This document shows positions 33,641-41,633 of a stretch of DNA of 54,246 nt, piece by piece (position 1 is the stretch's first letter; each line of letters opens with the position of its first letter). The position numbers and the translations under genes are program-made. Origin of the DNA: JBBDXA01 sp040902585. Its GTDB lineage: Bacteria > Planctomycetota > Phycisphaerae > Phycisphaerales > Phycisphaeraceae. The notes under the pieces were generated by a model that saw only the letters and a list, made by a program, of their open reading frames with translations, made no database searches and was not told where the DNA came from. The stretch lies in NCBI GenBank assembly GCA_040902585.1, contig JBBDXA010000006.1:1-54246 (forward strand), read 5' to 3'.

Positions 33641-35873
33641 CCCCCGGCGTCGGCGGCTCGGCCATGCGAATGCGGGTTTCGAGTACGGAGATGCGGGTGT
33701 TCAGGTCCAGCGACATAGGCCGGGGCACGCGGGCGCGGAGACGGGTGAGAATCTGCGTGGCGCGGTCGAGCTGTTTCGATTCGATGCACTTGTGCGTGCA
33801 GGCAAGCACCAGGTCCGTCACACGATCGCGCATGAGGAGCGCATCATCGCTGGCGTTGTCAGCCGCGAAGAAACGGGCGGCGACCAGGAACGCATCGTCG
33901 AGTTCACCGGCAAGGATGCGCACATGAATGCCGATAAGATCAAACCGGTTCTGCCTGCTCGCCGACAGCTCTACTTTCAGTTCCGTCACGCGCACCAGGT
34001 CCGTCTCGGCTGCCTTCGTGTCGCCTGCCGCCAGCCTTACTTCAGCCCTTGAAAGCAGCAGATCCGTGAGCTGCGACGCCAGGTCCGCCCGCGCGGCTGC
34101 GTTGCCGTTGCCAGGCTCAAACGCGGCCACGCGCAACTGAAGCGGATCGATCGCCGCGGAAAGAAACTGCTGACGCAGGTCGGTGGATTCGCCCTGCTTC
34201 TGAAGTTTTGCATCCGCCTTGACGACTGTTTCCGAGTCCACGCGACCGGCCATCGCGATCAGGGCGCGGCCCCAAGCGGCGGCAAGCTGTTCGGTCTTGG
34301 GCTTGTATTCGATCAGGGCGAACATCGTGTCAGGCCGCGCGCCGCGACGGGTGGCTTCGGGAATGACGATGGCCTGGATCACCGGATCAGCCGCCCGCGC
34401 CGCCAGCGCGGGCAGCGGCTGATTGCCCGCGGCCCAACTCTTGGCCGCCGCCTCGCGCACCGCGAGCTGCTGACTGTCCAGCCAGCCTTCGATCCGCTTC
34501 CAGTCATCCGCCTCGGCGACGCGGCCGAGCAGTTCGACGAAGCGCGGCTCAGGGTCCTCGTCACCGGCAAGCTGTGGGCGAAGACGCTGACCGATGCGCT
34601 GGGATTGTTCCGTACTGATCAGCGGCGGATCGTTGTCGTACGCCGTCAGCAGCGCCCCTGCCGCCTCACTGCGCACGGAGACATCCTCCAGCAGATTGAT
34701 CGCCGGCCCCACAGCCGCGGCCCGGGGCAGACGCCGCATCATGAGCAGGTAAGCCTTCAGCACCGTGCGATCCTGTTCGCCGGCCTCCGCCAGTCGGGCA
34801 GCCACCGTGTCAGCCGCGCCTGTGTGTTTCAGATCGCGCAGGACCAACGTCGCCCCGGCGCGGATCGAAGGCGTGGCATCATCGAGGCGCTGAAGAATCG
34901 CCGCGGTCAGTTCTTCGCTGATGGTCTCGCTGCTGATGAGTTCGCGGATGAGTTCCAGCGCCAGTTCACGCACCGGATCGAGCGGGTCAGCGAGCATGCC
35001 GACAAGAATCGGCTGACGATCCTGGGCCAGGGCACCGCGATAGCGCTGCCGCTGCGTCAGGAGCAGGCGATCGAGAAACAGCGTGCGCTGCCTGGCCAGC
35101 ATTTCAGCGCGGCGAACGAAGTTGGCCAGCAGATGTTCCTGCCAGGCTTCAGGCTTCAGATCGCGGGCCTGACTCCACCATTGCTGCCAGCGGGCGCGAT
35201 CGTTATTGAATGAATCGATGCCTGAAAGTCGGACGAGCCCTGCCAAGGCTGCACTGCGGATCGAAGCGGGCTGGCGACTTTCGATCAGGCTGATGAGGGT
35301 CTTCGCGGCCGCCTGCGTTCGCTGATAACCCAAAGCGGACGTGGCGATCAGGCGTGTTGTCTCGGCTGAAGTCGGGCTGACCGCCAGAGCTGTGACTTTG
35401 GCGATCGTCTCTGCCGCACTGCCGCGACCGATGAGTTCCGCCGCGTCTTCGAAGGATCCTGTTTCGATCGAGGCGATGATCGAAAGCACGACTTCGCTGG
35501 TCTTCTCCGGCAAAGGTCGACGGGACTGATGCAGCGCGGAGAGTATGGCCCGACGAAGGACGGCATCGGTCGTGCCGGCCAGATCTCTGAGGAGTTCCTC
35601 AGCCGTGTTCGCGCGGTTGACGAGCAGAAGGGCCGCCTCGCGGCGCAAGGCGGGATCGCCCTGCGCGTCGCGCAGGATTTGCCACAGTCGCGGGGTCGCA
35701 GCTTTGGAGAGGGTCTCAGCTGCTTCCGCGTAGGCCGGGGGCGTAGACCCCCAGAGCATCAAAAGGACCGCAAAAACAAGCACGAATCGCCACGCCCCAA
35801 GGGCGAAACCACCGCGCCGGGAGATGAATCCCCCTGCTTCCGCCGGCCGGTGCTTCTTCGTGCAACCGTGCAT
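33636..35873 (-). CDS. Exported HEAT-repeat protein
   Basis: A 745-residue helical-repeat protein. The N-terminus has a long basic region and then a hydrophobic segment ending PPAYAEAAE (about 28-52), read as a signal peptide. The body is a series of helix pairs of HEAT type with patterns such as DPVRELALELIRELI and ATPSIRAGATLVLRDL. The last 150 residues turn into a different helical region with TLSRAEVRLAAGDTKAAETDL, possibly TPR-like. It probably acts as a protein-binding scaffold in the periplasm, partner unknown. It is on the same strand as leuD but separated by a repeat. The long stretch before the signal core leaves the start uncertain. Confidence 0.83.
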   Translation of the reverse strand: MHGCTKKHRPAEAGGFISRRGGFALGAWRFVLVFAVLLMLWGSTPPAYAEAAETLSKAATPRLWQILRDAQGDPALRREAALLLVNRANTAEELLRDLAGTTDAVLRRAILSALHQSRRPLPEKTSEVVLSIIASIETGSFEDAAELIGRGSAAETIAKVTALAVSPTSAETTRLIATSALGYQRTQAAAKTLISLIESRQPASIRSAALAGLVRLSGIDSFNNDRARWQQWWSQARDLKPEAWQEHLLANFVRRAEMLARQRTLFLDRLLLTQRQRYRGALAQDRQPILVGMLADPLDPVRELALELIRELISSETISEELTAAILQRLDDATPSIRAGATLVLRDLKHTGAADTVAARLAEAGEQDRTVLKAYLLMMRRLPRAAAVGPAINLLEDVSVRSEAAGALLTAYDNDPPLISTEQSQRIGQRLRPQLAGDEDPEPRFVELLGRVAEADDWKRIEGWLDSQQLAVREAAAKSWAAGNQPLPALAARAADPVIQAIVIPEATRRGARPDTMFALIEYKPKTEQLAAAWGRALIAMAGRVDSETVVKADAKLQKQGESTDLRQQFLSAAIDPLQLRVAAFEPGNGNAAARADLASQLTDLLLSRAEVRLAAGDTKAAETDLVRVTELKVELSASRQNRFDLIGIHVRILAGELDDAFLVAARFFAADNASDDALLMRDRVTDLVLACTHKCIESKQLDRATQILTRLRARVPRPMSLDLNTRISVLETRIRMAEPPTPGG

Positions 35874-36082
35874 GGGAGTTATGATTCCACCTGTAGAGGA
35901 GACGTCTGTTCTTCATTCAGATCGGTTACAAACGTGATCTGGTTGTCAATAATAACGTTCCTGGTCGTCCTGCTGTTGAACTGTCGCTAGGATTCAATAC
36001 GTATCCATGTAAATATTGCACACGAACGCGTTCGGTTGCGGATAAAGATGATGGATTGTCAAAGAAAAGGTTCAGCGCCGCC

Positions 36083-37438
36083 ATGAACGACTGGGTTGAT
36101 GCCGAACAACACGCCGAGCGAGCCCGCGCCTTCTTTCAGAGCGGCCAGTGGGATCACGCCCTCACCGAGCTCCAGCGGGCGCTCGCCCTTAACCCGCAGC
36201 AGTTCGAGTGGCACTACGGCATGGGCCTGACGCTGGATGCCCTCAAACGCTACGACGAAGCCCTCGCCAGCTACGAGCTGGTCCTGAAGCTGCGCGGCAG
36301 CGACCCGGAAGTGCTCGCCCATATCGGAGATGACCTGATTCGCCTGGGCCGGTATGAGGCAGCCATCGAATCGCTCGAGCGCGCCAGCACCCTCGACCCG
36401 GACTACGAGCCCGGCTACTGCTCGCGCATCATCGCCTACACCAAGCTCGGCGACCACGAACAGGCGGAGGCGATGTTCTACCTCGCCCGCCAGACCAAGG
36501 ACACCTGCCCCCGCTGCTTCGAACACCTGGGCCACAGCCTGCTGGCGCGCGGCCAGGTCGACCGCGCCATCTGGTGCTGGCAGCAGACGCTCAAGCATTC
36601 ACCCGATCACGCCACCGCCCGCGCCCTGCTCGCGCAGGCCCACTACAGCCGCGGTCAGGTCGAACGGGCCAATCTCTACTTCGAACAACAGATCGCCCAC
36701 GATCCGCAGGATGTGCCTTCGCGCGTCGGCCTGGCGAAGCTCCAGATCGAACTGGATCGCCCGGAGGATGCCGTGCGCTCCCTGCGTCGCATCATGGAGA
36801 TCGATCCGACTCATGCTGAGGCTCACTACCTGATGGGCGATCTTTCCATCCAGTGCGGCCACGTCGAAGAGGCGGAGGCGGAACTGGGCATGGCGGCAAG
36901 GCTCGATCCGCAGTTGCATGGCGTTCACCTCGGCCTGGCGCAGCTTCGCGGCATCCAGGGACGCTATGCCGAAGCACGCGACCTGCTCCTGATCGAACTC
37001 GACAAACCCGATCACAGCCCGCGCGAAGCGATCGCCCTGTCGCGCACGCTGATGGATCTGCACATCTTCGACGAAGCCATCGCCCTGCTGGGCAGGCTGA
37101 TCGAAGAGACGCAGCCGGCAACGCCCGCGGATCGCACGCTAGTGGCGACCATGCTCCAGCATCGCGGCTACGCCTTGCTCGTGAGCGGCCGGCGCGAACG
37201 CGGCATCGTCGATTGCCGGCGTTCCCTTCGCTATGAACCGCAGCACGGCGCGACGCTGCACAACCTGGCGCTGGCGTACCTGGAAGCGGGCGACCTGCTG
37301 CGGGCGACGATTTTTCACAAGCGCGCCCTGGCCGTGCCGCCGGAGGATCGACAGGTGCGCCAGGTCGGCCACCGCATCCGCAGGGCGAAGCTCGCGGCCT
37401 GGTTTCAAAAATGCGTGGATCGGGTGCTGAGAAGGTGA
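36083..37438 (+). CDS. TPR-repeat protein
   Basis: A 451-residue cytoplasmic protein made almost entirely of tetratricopeptide repeats, with the spacing of about 34 residues visible in ALTELQRALALNPQQFEWHY, EAIESLERASTLDPDYEPGY and later units. About ten repeats are present. The last region contains GRRERGIVDCRRSLRYEP. The frame can start at a TTG at 36056, but I chose the ATG at 36083, with AAAAGG upstream at 12 bases. It would serve as a binding platform; partners are unknown. The region 35874-36082 before it shows AT-rich sequence (35930-36045) suitable for divergent promoters and no gene. Confidence 0.85.
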   Translation: MNDWVDAEQHAERARAFFQSGQWDHALTELQRALALNPQQFEWHYGMGLTLDALKRYDEALASYELVLKLRGSDPEVLAHIGDDLIRLGRYEAAIESLERASTLDPDYEPGYCSRIIAYTKLGDHEQAEAMFYLARQTKDTCPRCFEHLGHSLLARGQVDRAIWCWQQTLKHSPDHATARALLAQAHYSRGQVERANLYFEQQIAHDPQDVPSRVGLAKLQIELDRPEDAVRSLRRIMEIDPTHAEAHYLMGDLSIQCGHVEEAEAELGMAARLDPQLHGVHLGLAQLRGIQGRYAEARDLLLIELDKPDHSPREAIALSRTLMDLHIFDEAIALLGRLIEETQPATPADRTLVATMLQHRGYALLVSGRRERGIVDCRRSLRYEPQHGATLHNLALAYLEAGDLLRATIFHKRALAVPPEDRQVRQVGHRIRRAKLAAWFQKCVDRVLRR

Positions 37439-37440
37439 GC

Positions 37441-37634
37441 GGGGAAAATCTCAAAGACAAAAGATCCAAATCTCAAACAAATCTCAACTCGTCAATCTCA
37501 AATTTCAAGTCGTAGAGCTGGAACGGGCTCACCTCCGCTGATTGCAAACGGACTCATCGCGCCGTTTCCCTCTTTGAGGTTTTAGCCTTGAGATTTGTTT
37601 GTGATTTGGAGCTTTTGTCTTTGGAATTTGCCCC
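37441..37634. repeat. 47-base inverted repeat downstream of usp, element 1
   Basis: Arms 37441-37487 and 37588-37634 are inverted copies of 47 bases with about five mismatches. They are AT-rich (CAAAGACAAAAG, CAAACAAATCTCAA), in contrast with the GC-rich surroundings. The loop is about 100 bases. A second element of the same sequence is at 38152-38342, on the other side of the universal stress protein gene. Confidence 0.85.
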
Positions 37635-37662
37635 GCCGGAGCTTTTGTCTTTGAAGTTTTTC

Positions 37663-38100
37663 TTAGAGCGTCCCCTGCCAGTTCGTCGGGCACAGCAGCA
37701 CCGGCAGCTCCGCGTTCTTCAGGATGGAGCTGACCACGTCGCTGGCCAGCAGGCGTTTGAAGATGCCTTTGAGGAAGCCGTCGCCGCTGAAGCCCAGCAC
37801 GATGAGCGTGCAGTTGCGGGCCTTGGCGGTGTTGAGGATGGCTTTGCCCACGTCATCGGAAAAAAGCATGATGCCGTCGGCGGCGATGCCCGCGTCGCGC
37901 AGGCGTTCGGTGAGCAATTTCAGTGTCTGCTCCGCGCGTTCCTTGGCATCGGAATCGCTCTCATCTTCTTCCTTCACTTCCGTCACGTGCGCCACCACCA
38001 CGTCGGAGCGCAGCCGCTGCGCCAGATCGACGATCGGCGTCGCGAAACGCTCGCTCGCCCACGGCGAACTGACCGCAACCAACATGCGACTGGACGCCAC
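37663..38100 (-). CDS. Universal stress protein
   Basis: A single-domain UspA-like protein of 145 residues. It has the fold pattern MLVAVSSPWASERFATPIVD at the start, ADVVVAHV-type strand 2 (RLRSDVVVAHVTEV), and LIVLGFSGDGFLKGIF near the end. The ATP-binding loop normally reads G-x2-G-x9-G-S/T; here 12 residues separate the second Gly from AS, so nucleotide binding is doubtful. The GTG start at 38100 is strongly supported by AGGAGG 5 bases upstream; an upstream ATG exists but is unlikely. Both flanks are occupied by matching AT-rich inverted repeats. Confidence 0.88.
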   Translation of the reverse strand: MASSRMLVAVSSPWASERFATPIVDLAQRLRSDVVVAHVTEVKEEDESDSDAKERAEQTLKLLTERLRDAGIAADGIMLFSDDVGKAILNTAKARNCTLIVLGFSGDGFLKGIFKRLLASDVVSSILKNAELPVLLCPTNWQGTL

Positions 38101-38151
38101 GTGAACCTCCTGAAAAAATGCAACGGGCATCATACCGCAATGAACCGCGGT

Positions 38152-38342
38152 GCGGAAAATCCAATGACAAAAGTTCCAAATCACAAACAAATCTCAAACT
38201 GCCCCTTCTCAAATCTCAAATCGATCGATTGGAAGCGGCACCGTTCGCCCGCATCGGCCCGGCGATGCGATCTTTGCTGTCTTGAGTATTGAAGGTTGAA
38301 GCTTGTTTGAGATTTGAAGCTTATGTCTTTGAGATTTTTGCG
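38152..38342. repeat. AT-rich inverted repeat upstream of usp, element 2
   Basis: Left arm 38152-38200 (GCGGAAAATCC, ACAAACAAATCTCAAA) pairs with 38295-38342 at about 80 percent. The left arm is also about 85 percent identical to the arm of element 1 at 37441. It lies between the prepilin gene end (38351) and the usp start codon (38100), so the usp promoter is inside or just beside it. Confidence 0.8.
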
Positions 38343-38350
38343 CTTCGCGA

Positions 38351-39163
38351 TCACTGTGCCGGCAGCGCCCAAGGCGGGTTCATCGCTCGCGATTCCGTGT
38401 TCCACGTCAACTGCCAGAGGTCTTCCAGCTTCGTCCACCGCGCCGAGCCGTCGGCCATTGAATGGATCACGCCGCGGTCATGGCGTGTGATGCAGACTCG
38501 ACCGGAGGCACTGTTCTCGGCGAACAGGTTCGCAGGCGGATTGCTCACGCCGCCCGAAGGATTATTCTGGAACCACGTATCCACCCACGAACCGTCCGTC
38601 AGCATCGGCGTGTCCTTGGGCGTGCGGATCGCCCTGAAATTCTTCCAATGCCTGCGATCGTCCGCCACGTTCACGCTCGTGCCCGTGCTGTGGGCGGTGC
38701 GCCCCGAATGCATCCACGAGTTCCACGCGTAGCTGCCGTAGTTCGTGCCGAGAAAGCCCCAGCCGCCGGTGATCCACGGTTGCCCCCAGCCGACCTTCAC
38801 GGTGCCCCAGCCCGGCGCGTAAGCGAGTGCCTGGCCGGCCTGATCCATCACCGTCTCGGGGCACAGGCGGAGTTCGTTGAAGTTGCCGTGGTACTTACCC
38901 AGGAGCGTCATCCAGAACGTGTTGTAATACAGGCCCGTCGCGTTGTCGTAGGGAAAAATCTTGCCGCGCCATTCGGTGGAATATTGAATCACGGTGTCAC
39001 CCAGGGCGTGCAGATTGGCCTCACAGGTGACCCGCCGCGCCATCGCCCGGCCCTTGCCCAGCGCGGGCAGCAGCATGCCGATGAGCAGGACGATGATGGT
39101 CACGACCAGCAGCATTTCCACCAGGGTGAAACCTTCTCGTCGGGTTGTGCGGTTTGGCATCAT
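38351..39163 (-). CDS. Prepilin-like protein with H-x9-DG signature
   Basis: A 270-residue pseudopilin-type protein. The short leader (11 residues, basic RTTRR) is cut before FTLVEMLLVV, with the Glu at +5 and a hydrophobic helix of about 22 residues. The C-terminal H-x9-DG signature is seen as HDRGVIHSMADG, the mark of the planctomycete SBP_bac_10-like (formerly DUF1559-like) prepilins. Such proteins are processed by a prepilin peptidase and assembled by type IV pilus or type II secretion machinery, which fits the pilM-like operon 18 kb away. I chose the ATG at 39163; an ATG at 39187 would give a longer leader and is possible. Confidence 0.9.
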   Translation of the reverse strand: MMPNRTTRREGFTLVEMLLVVTIIVLLIGMLLPALGKGRAMARRVTCEANLHALGDTVIQYSTEWRGKIFPYDNATGLYYNTFWMTLLGKYHGNFNELRLCPETVMDQAGQALAYAPGWGTVKVGWGQPWITGGWGFLGTNYGSYAWNSWMHSGRTAHSTGTSVNVADDRRHWKNFRAIRTPKDTPMLTDGSWVDTWFQNNPSGGVSNPPANLFAENSASGRVCITRHDRGVIHSMADGSARWTKLEDLWQLTWNTESRAMNPPWALPAQ

Positions 39164-39243
39164 GGGATGGGCAAACGTCCAATGCATGGGAATAAGCCGA
39201 ATGGCTGAGGGGAATTGTACCGTGGGGCGGCCTGCGAAACCAG

Positions 39244-39807
39244 TTATTTGTGGGGTGCCGCCTGCGAGCCGCACTCGGGGCAGGCACCGCTCTCGCTGCC
39301 GCGCAGGTCGTAACCGCAGGCGACGCACAGGCCCAGCGCAGCCCGGCGGCGGGGTTCGCGATGGCGCGTGAACAGCCAGTAAGTTGGCAGGATGCTGAAG
39401 ATAGGAATCAGCCAGCCGAAGTGGATCGTAATCAGCCATCCATTCAATCCCGCGGGCCTTCCCATTCCACCTCGGTACAGAATGAAGCCTGGAAACTTGG
39501 TCGCTGTGATCGCCAAGTGTCTTTCGAGGCTGCGGATGTCCTTCATCCGGAGCTCGCTTACCTCCCAACTCACTTCGTTGTCAGGACCATCCACAGAATC
39601 AACCTCGAGGAGGGCGACCAGGCTCCAGCCTTCCGCAACGCCTGCCATACTGAGCGACAAAGCCGTATCGTCATAGACACCCGTCGTGTACACCGCCTCG
39701 CGCACGACCTTCGTGCCCCTGAAAATGCTGTAGATACATAGCACCGCCGATGTAAGCAGCAGCAGAATCGAGAGCGCGTTCAGGATGTGAAATATGATGC
39801 GTCGCAT
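39244..39807 (-). CDS. Small membrane protein with C-terminal zinc ribbon (paralogue 1)
   Basis: A 187-residue protein with a membrane helix at about 8-29 (ILNALSILLLLTSAVLCIY), a periplasmic domain, a second hydrophobic segment at about 120-140 (LITIHFGWLIPIFSILPTYW) and a cytoplasmic C-terminus. The end carries LCVACGYDLRG...CPECG, a four-cysteine zinc ribbon typical of Phycisphaerae proteins of unknown role. The neighbouring gene, 8 bases upstream, encodes a paralogue with the same layout. The two arose by tandem duplication and have diverged in the middle domain while the two membrane helices and the ribbon stayed similar. Confidence 0.83.
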   Translation of the reverse strand: MRRIIFHILNALSILLLLTSAVLCIYSIFRGTKVVREAVYTTGVYDDTALSLSMAGVAEGWSLVALLEVDSVDGPDNEVSWEVSELRMKDIRSLERHLAITATKFPGFILYRGGMGRPAGLNGWLITIHFGWLIPIFSILPTYWLFTRHREPRRRAALGLCVACGYDLRGSESGACPECGSQAAPHK

Positions 39808-39815
39808 GGAATCAC

Positions 39816-40415
39816 TCAGGCATCCGGCGCGGGCGGAAGCTTCGCGGGTGCCTTACTTGTGCTAATTGCGCCGCACTCGGGGCAAACGCCAACGCTGCCG
39901 CGCAGGTCGTAACCGCAGGCGAGGCACAGGCCCAGCTTCGCCCGGCGGCGCGGCTCCTTGTGCCGGTTCAACAGCCAGTACGTCGGCAACAGGCTGAACA
40001 ACGGAATCAGCCAGCCGAAGTGGATGGTGATCATCCAGCCGGTCAAAGACATCGGCCCACCCGACGTGAACCGGTACAGAAGAATGCCGGGCAGGCGAAC
40101 CGTTTGAGGCTGAAGGTCCACCTCCATGCTGTTGATCTCATTCATCGAGGTCGAACTCCACTCCCACTCGACCACCCGCGTTTCGATAGGTGCGATAGAA
40201 CCAGAGTCGAAACCACCCCAGAAGAGCGTGCCCCAGCCTTCGGTGACGCCGGCCCCGAGGGCGGATATTTGCGATGATGCACCTCCACTCGGCGGATAAG
40301 CTACTTGGCGCGTCAGGATCTGACCTTCGAAGAGACTGTAGATGCACAGGGCCACCGATGCGATCAGCAGCAGGATCGAGAGAAGGTTCAGGATGTGAAA
40401 CACGGTCCGCCGCAT
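39816..40415 (-). CDS. Small membrane protein with C-terminal zinc ribbon (paralogue 2)
   Basis: A 199-residue paralogue of the next gene, with helix at about 8-29 (ILNLLSILLLIASVALCIY), a periplasmic domain of about 90 residues, a second helix (MITIHFGWLIPLFSLLPTYW) and the ribbon LCLACGYDLRGSVGVCPECG. The ribbon and the segment RHKEPRRRAKLG before it are nearly identical in both. It is the first of the pair and is separated by 8 bases from its paralogue. The function is unknown in both cases; the ribbon may contact nucleic acid or protein in the cytoplasm. Confidence 0.83.
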   Translation of the reverse strand: MRRTVFHILNLLSILLLIASVALCIYSLFEGQILTRQVAYPPSGGASSQISALGAGVTEGWGTLFWGGFDSGSIAPIETRVVEWEWSSTSMNEINSMEVDLQPQTVRLPGILLYRFTSGGPMSLTGWMITIHFGWLIPLFSLLPTYWLLNRHKEPRRRAKLGLCLACGYDLRGSVGVCPECGAISTSKAPAKLPPAPDA

Positions 40416-40445
40416 GGGTGATTACGTGAACTTGAACGCGACGTT

Positions 40446-40754
40446 TCAAATCTCGTCCGGCGTCTCGCCATGAAAGGCGCGGCCCAAATCCCTGGCACCG
40501 TGCAGGATGCGGATCAGTTCGATGCCGTCCGCAACCGGGCGATATAGCACGACATATCGCCCAACCGGGAAACTGCGAAGGCCAGGCATAATCTCGTCGC
40601 GCGGCGTACCGGCGTTCGGAGTGTCAAGGTAGCTTTCAAGCTTGGCATCGATCTGCCGAAGCAGGCGGTCGGCTGCGTCCGGATTCCGCTCGGCGATGTA
40701 ATCCCAGATCTCGGCGTAATCCTGTTCGGCAAGACGAGAACGAATGATGGGCAT
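40446..40754 (-). CDS. ParE/RelE-family toxin
   Basis: A 102-residue type II toxin of the RelE/ParE superfamily. Visible are AEQDYAEIWDYIAERN (helix 1), EIMPGLRSFPVGRYVVLYRP (the central sheet with the conserved R-x-F-P-x-G-x-Y-x-x-Y-R) and RILHGARDLGRAF at the C-terminus. ParE-type toxins poison DNA gyrase; RelE-type cut mRNA. The sequence is closer to ParE. It starts 2 bases after the antitoxin gene and is probably translated with it. Confidence 0.92.
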   Translation of the reverse strand: MPIIRSRLAEQDYAEIWDYIAERNPDAADRLLRQIDAKLESYLDTPNAGTPRDEIMPGLRSFPVGRYVVLYRPVADGIELIRILHGARDLGRAFHGETPDEI

Positions 40755-40756
40755 GC

Positions 40757-41017
40757 TCAGTTCCCCCGTGCATGGGCTGCACGTCGTTCCTTGATAACGC
40801 TCTCGGCCGTGAAGTCAGCCGTTAAGCCGCGTTCAAGTTGCTCTACACCCTTGGCGACTTCGCCCCGCACATGATCCAAATACTCATCATCCCCTTGCTC
40901 ATGCTCGCGTAGAACCGTAAGCGCATTCTCAATCACTTCTGCAGCGCTGGCGTACTGTCCGGACTTGATCTTCTCATCAACGAACTTCTCGAATTCGGGT
41001 TTGAGTGTCAGGTTCAT
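40757..41017 (-). CDS. ParD-like antitoxin
   Basis: An 86-residue antitoxin of the CopG/ParD ribbon-helix-helix type: MNLTLKPEFEKFVDEKIKSG makes the DNA-binding strand and first helix, followed by SAAEVIENALTVLREHE, and an acidic C-terminal tail that would mask the toxin. The ATG at 41017 has AAGGAGCC 8 bases upstream and is preferred to the longer frame from 41038. It probably represses its own operon as a dimer. Confidence 0.92.
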   Translation of the reverse strand: MNLTLKPEFEKFVDEKIKSGQYASAAEVIENALTVLREHEQGDDEYLDHVRGEVAKGVEQLERGLTADFTAESVIKERRAAHARGN

Positions 41018-41056
41018 GGTTTGGCTCCTTGTACCCATTATAGGTTGCGGCTGAGG

Positions 41057-41347
41057 TCAGCGCCGATGCTTCCAATACCCGGGCCGCCGCTTCAAGTGCA
41101 TCACGGCGGCAACAACGATTGTTTGCTCCCGCACGCGGTAGATGATGCCGTACTCGAAATGTTTCAGATTGCATTTGCGCGCGGTCCGACTCACTTTGGA
41201 ATACGCCGTTGGCGTGTCGCCGATCTGGCTCACAGTGCTCCAGAACTCACGGACGAATCGGTCTCCAAGCCCCGGCTTCTGGGCGCTGTACCAGTCCATT
41301 GCTTCGATCAACTCGTCATGGACCCCGCGAAGGAAACGGACGTTCAT
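41057..41347 (-). CDS. RelE/ParE-family toxin (second module)
   Basis: A 96-residue toxin with FLRGVHDELIEAMDWYSAQKPGLGDRFVREFW (shown in part) forming the first helices and FEYGIIYRVREQTIVVAAVMH as the core sheet, matching the type II toxin branch named RelE/ParE. The last residues GYWKHRR resemble YoeB/HigB relatives. It overlaps the antitoxin gene by 4 bases (ATGA), giving coupled translation. It is not closely related to the first toxin gene, so the two modules are separate acquisitions. Confidence 0.9.
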   Translation of the reverse strand: MNVRFLRGVHDELIEAMDWYSAQKPGLGDRFVREFWSTVSQIGDTPTAYSKVSRTARKCNLKHFEYGIIYRVREQTIVVAAVMHLKRRPGYWKHRR

Positions 41348-41577
41348 GTCCGCTTCCTCGCGCGGATCGCCTCCTTGACCTCTTCAATCGACATGGTGTC
41401 CAGTTCACCTTTGTCGTACGCTTCAAGGCGCCGCTCCGCTTCGGCGGCCCAGGCCTCCTCGACCCCTTCCTCCACCGGCCCATCCAACTCCGCCAGCAAC
41501 GCCTCCGCAATTGCCGCGCGGTCCTTTTCGCTCAACTGTCGCGCGTCAGCCAGAACCTCGTCAACCGTCTTGCTCAT
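41344..41577 (-). CDS. Addiction-module antitoxin (unstable antitoxin family)
   Basis: A 77-residue acidic protein of the addiction-module family (the family Pfam calls Unstab_antitox): TVDEVLADARQLSEKDRAAI, ALLAELDGPVEEGVEEAWAAE and ERRLEAYDKGELDTMSIEEV. These lack a classical DNA-binding domain and bind the toxin through a flexible tail. It is immediately followed, with a 4-base overlap, by its toxin. It is 56 bases from purA on the same strand. Confidence 0.9.
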   Translation of the reverse strand: MSKTVDEVLADARQLSEKDRAAIAEALLAELDGPVEEGVEEAWAAEAERRLEAYDKGELDTMSIEEVKEAIRARKRT

Positions 41578-41633
41578 AAGGATGCCCTTTCCGAGTGAAT
41601 GACCTCGCAGACATCATAGCCCGCCAGTCAGCG

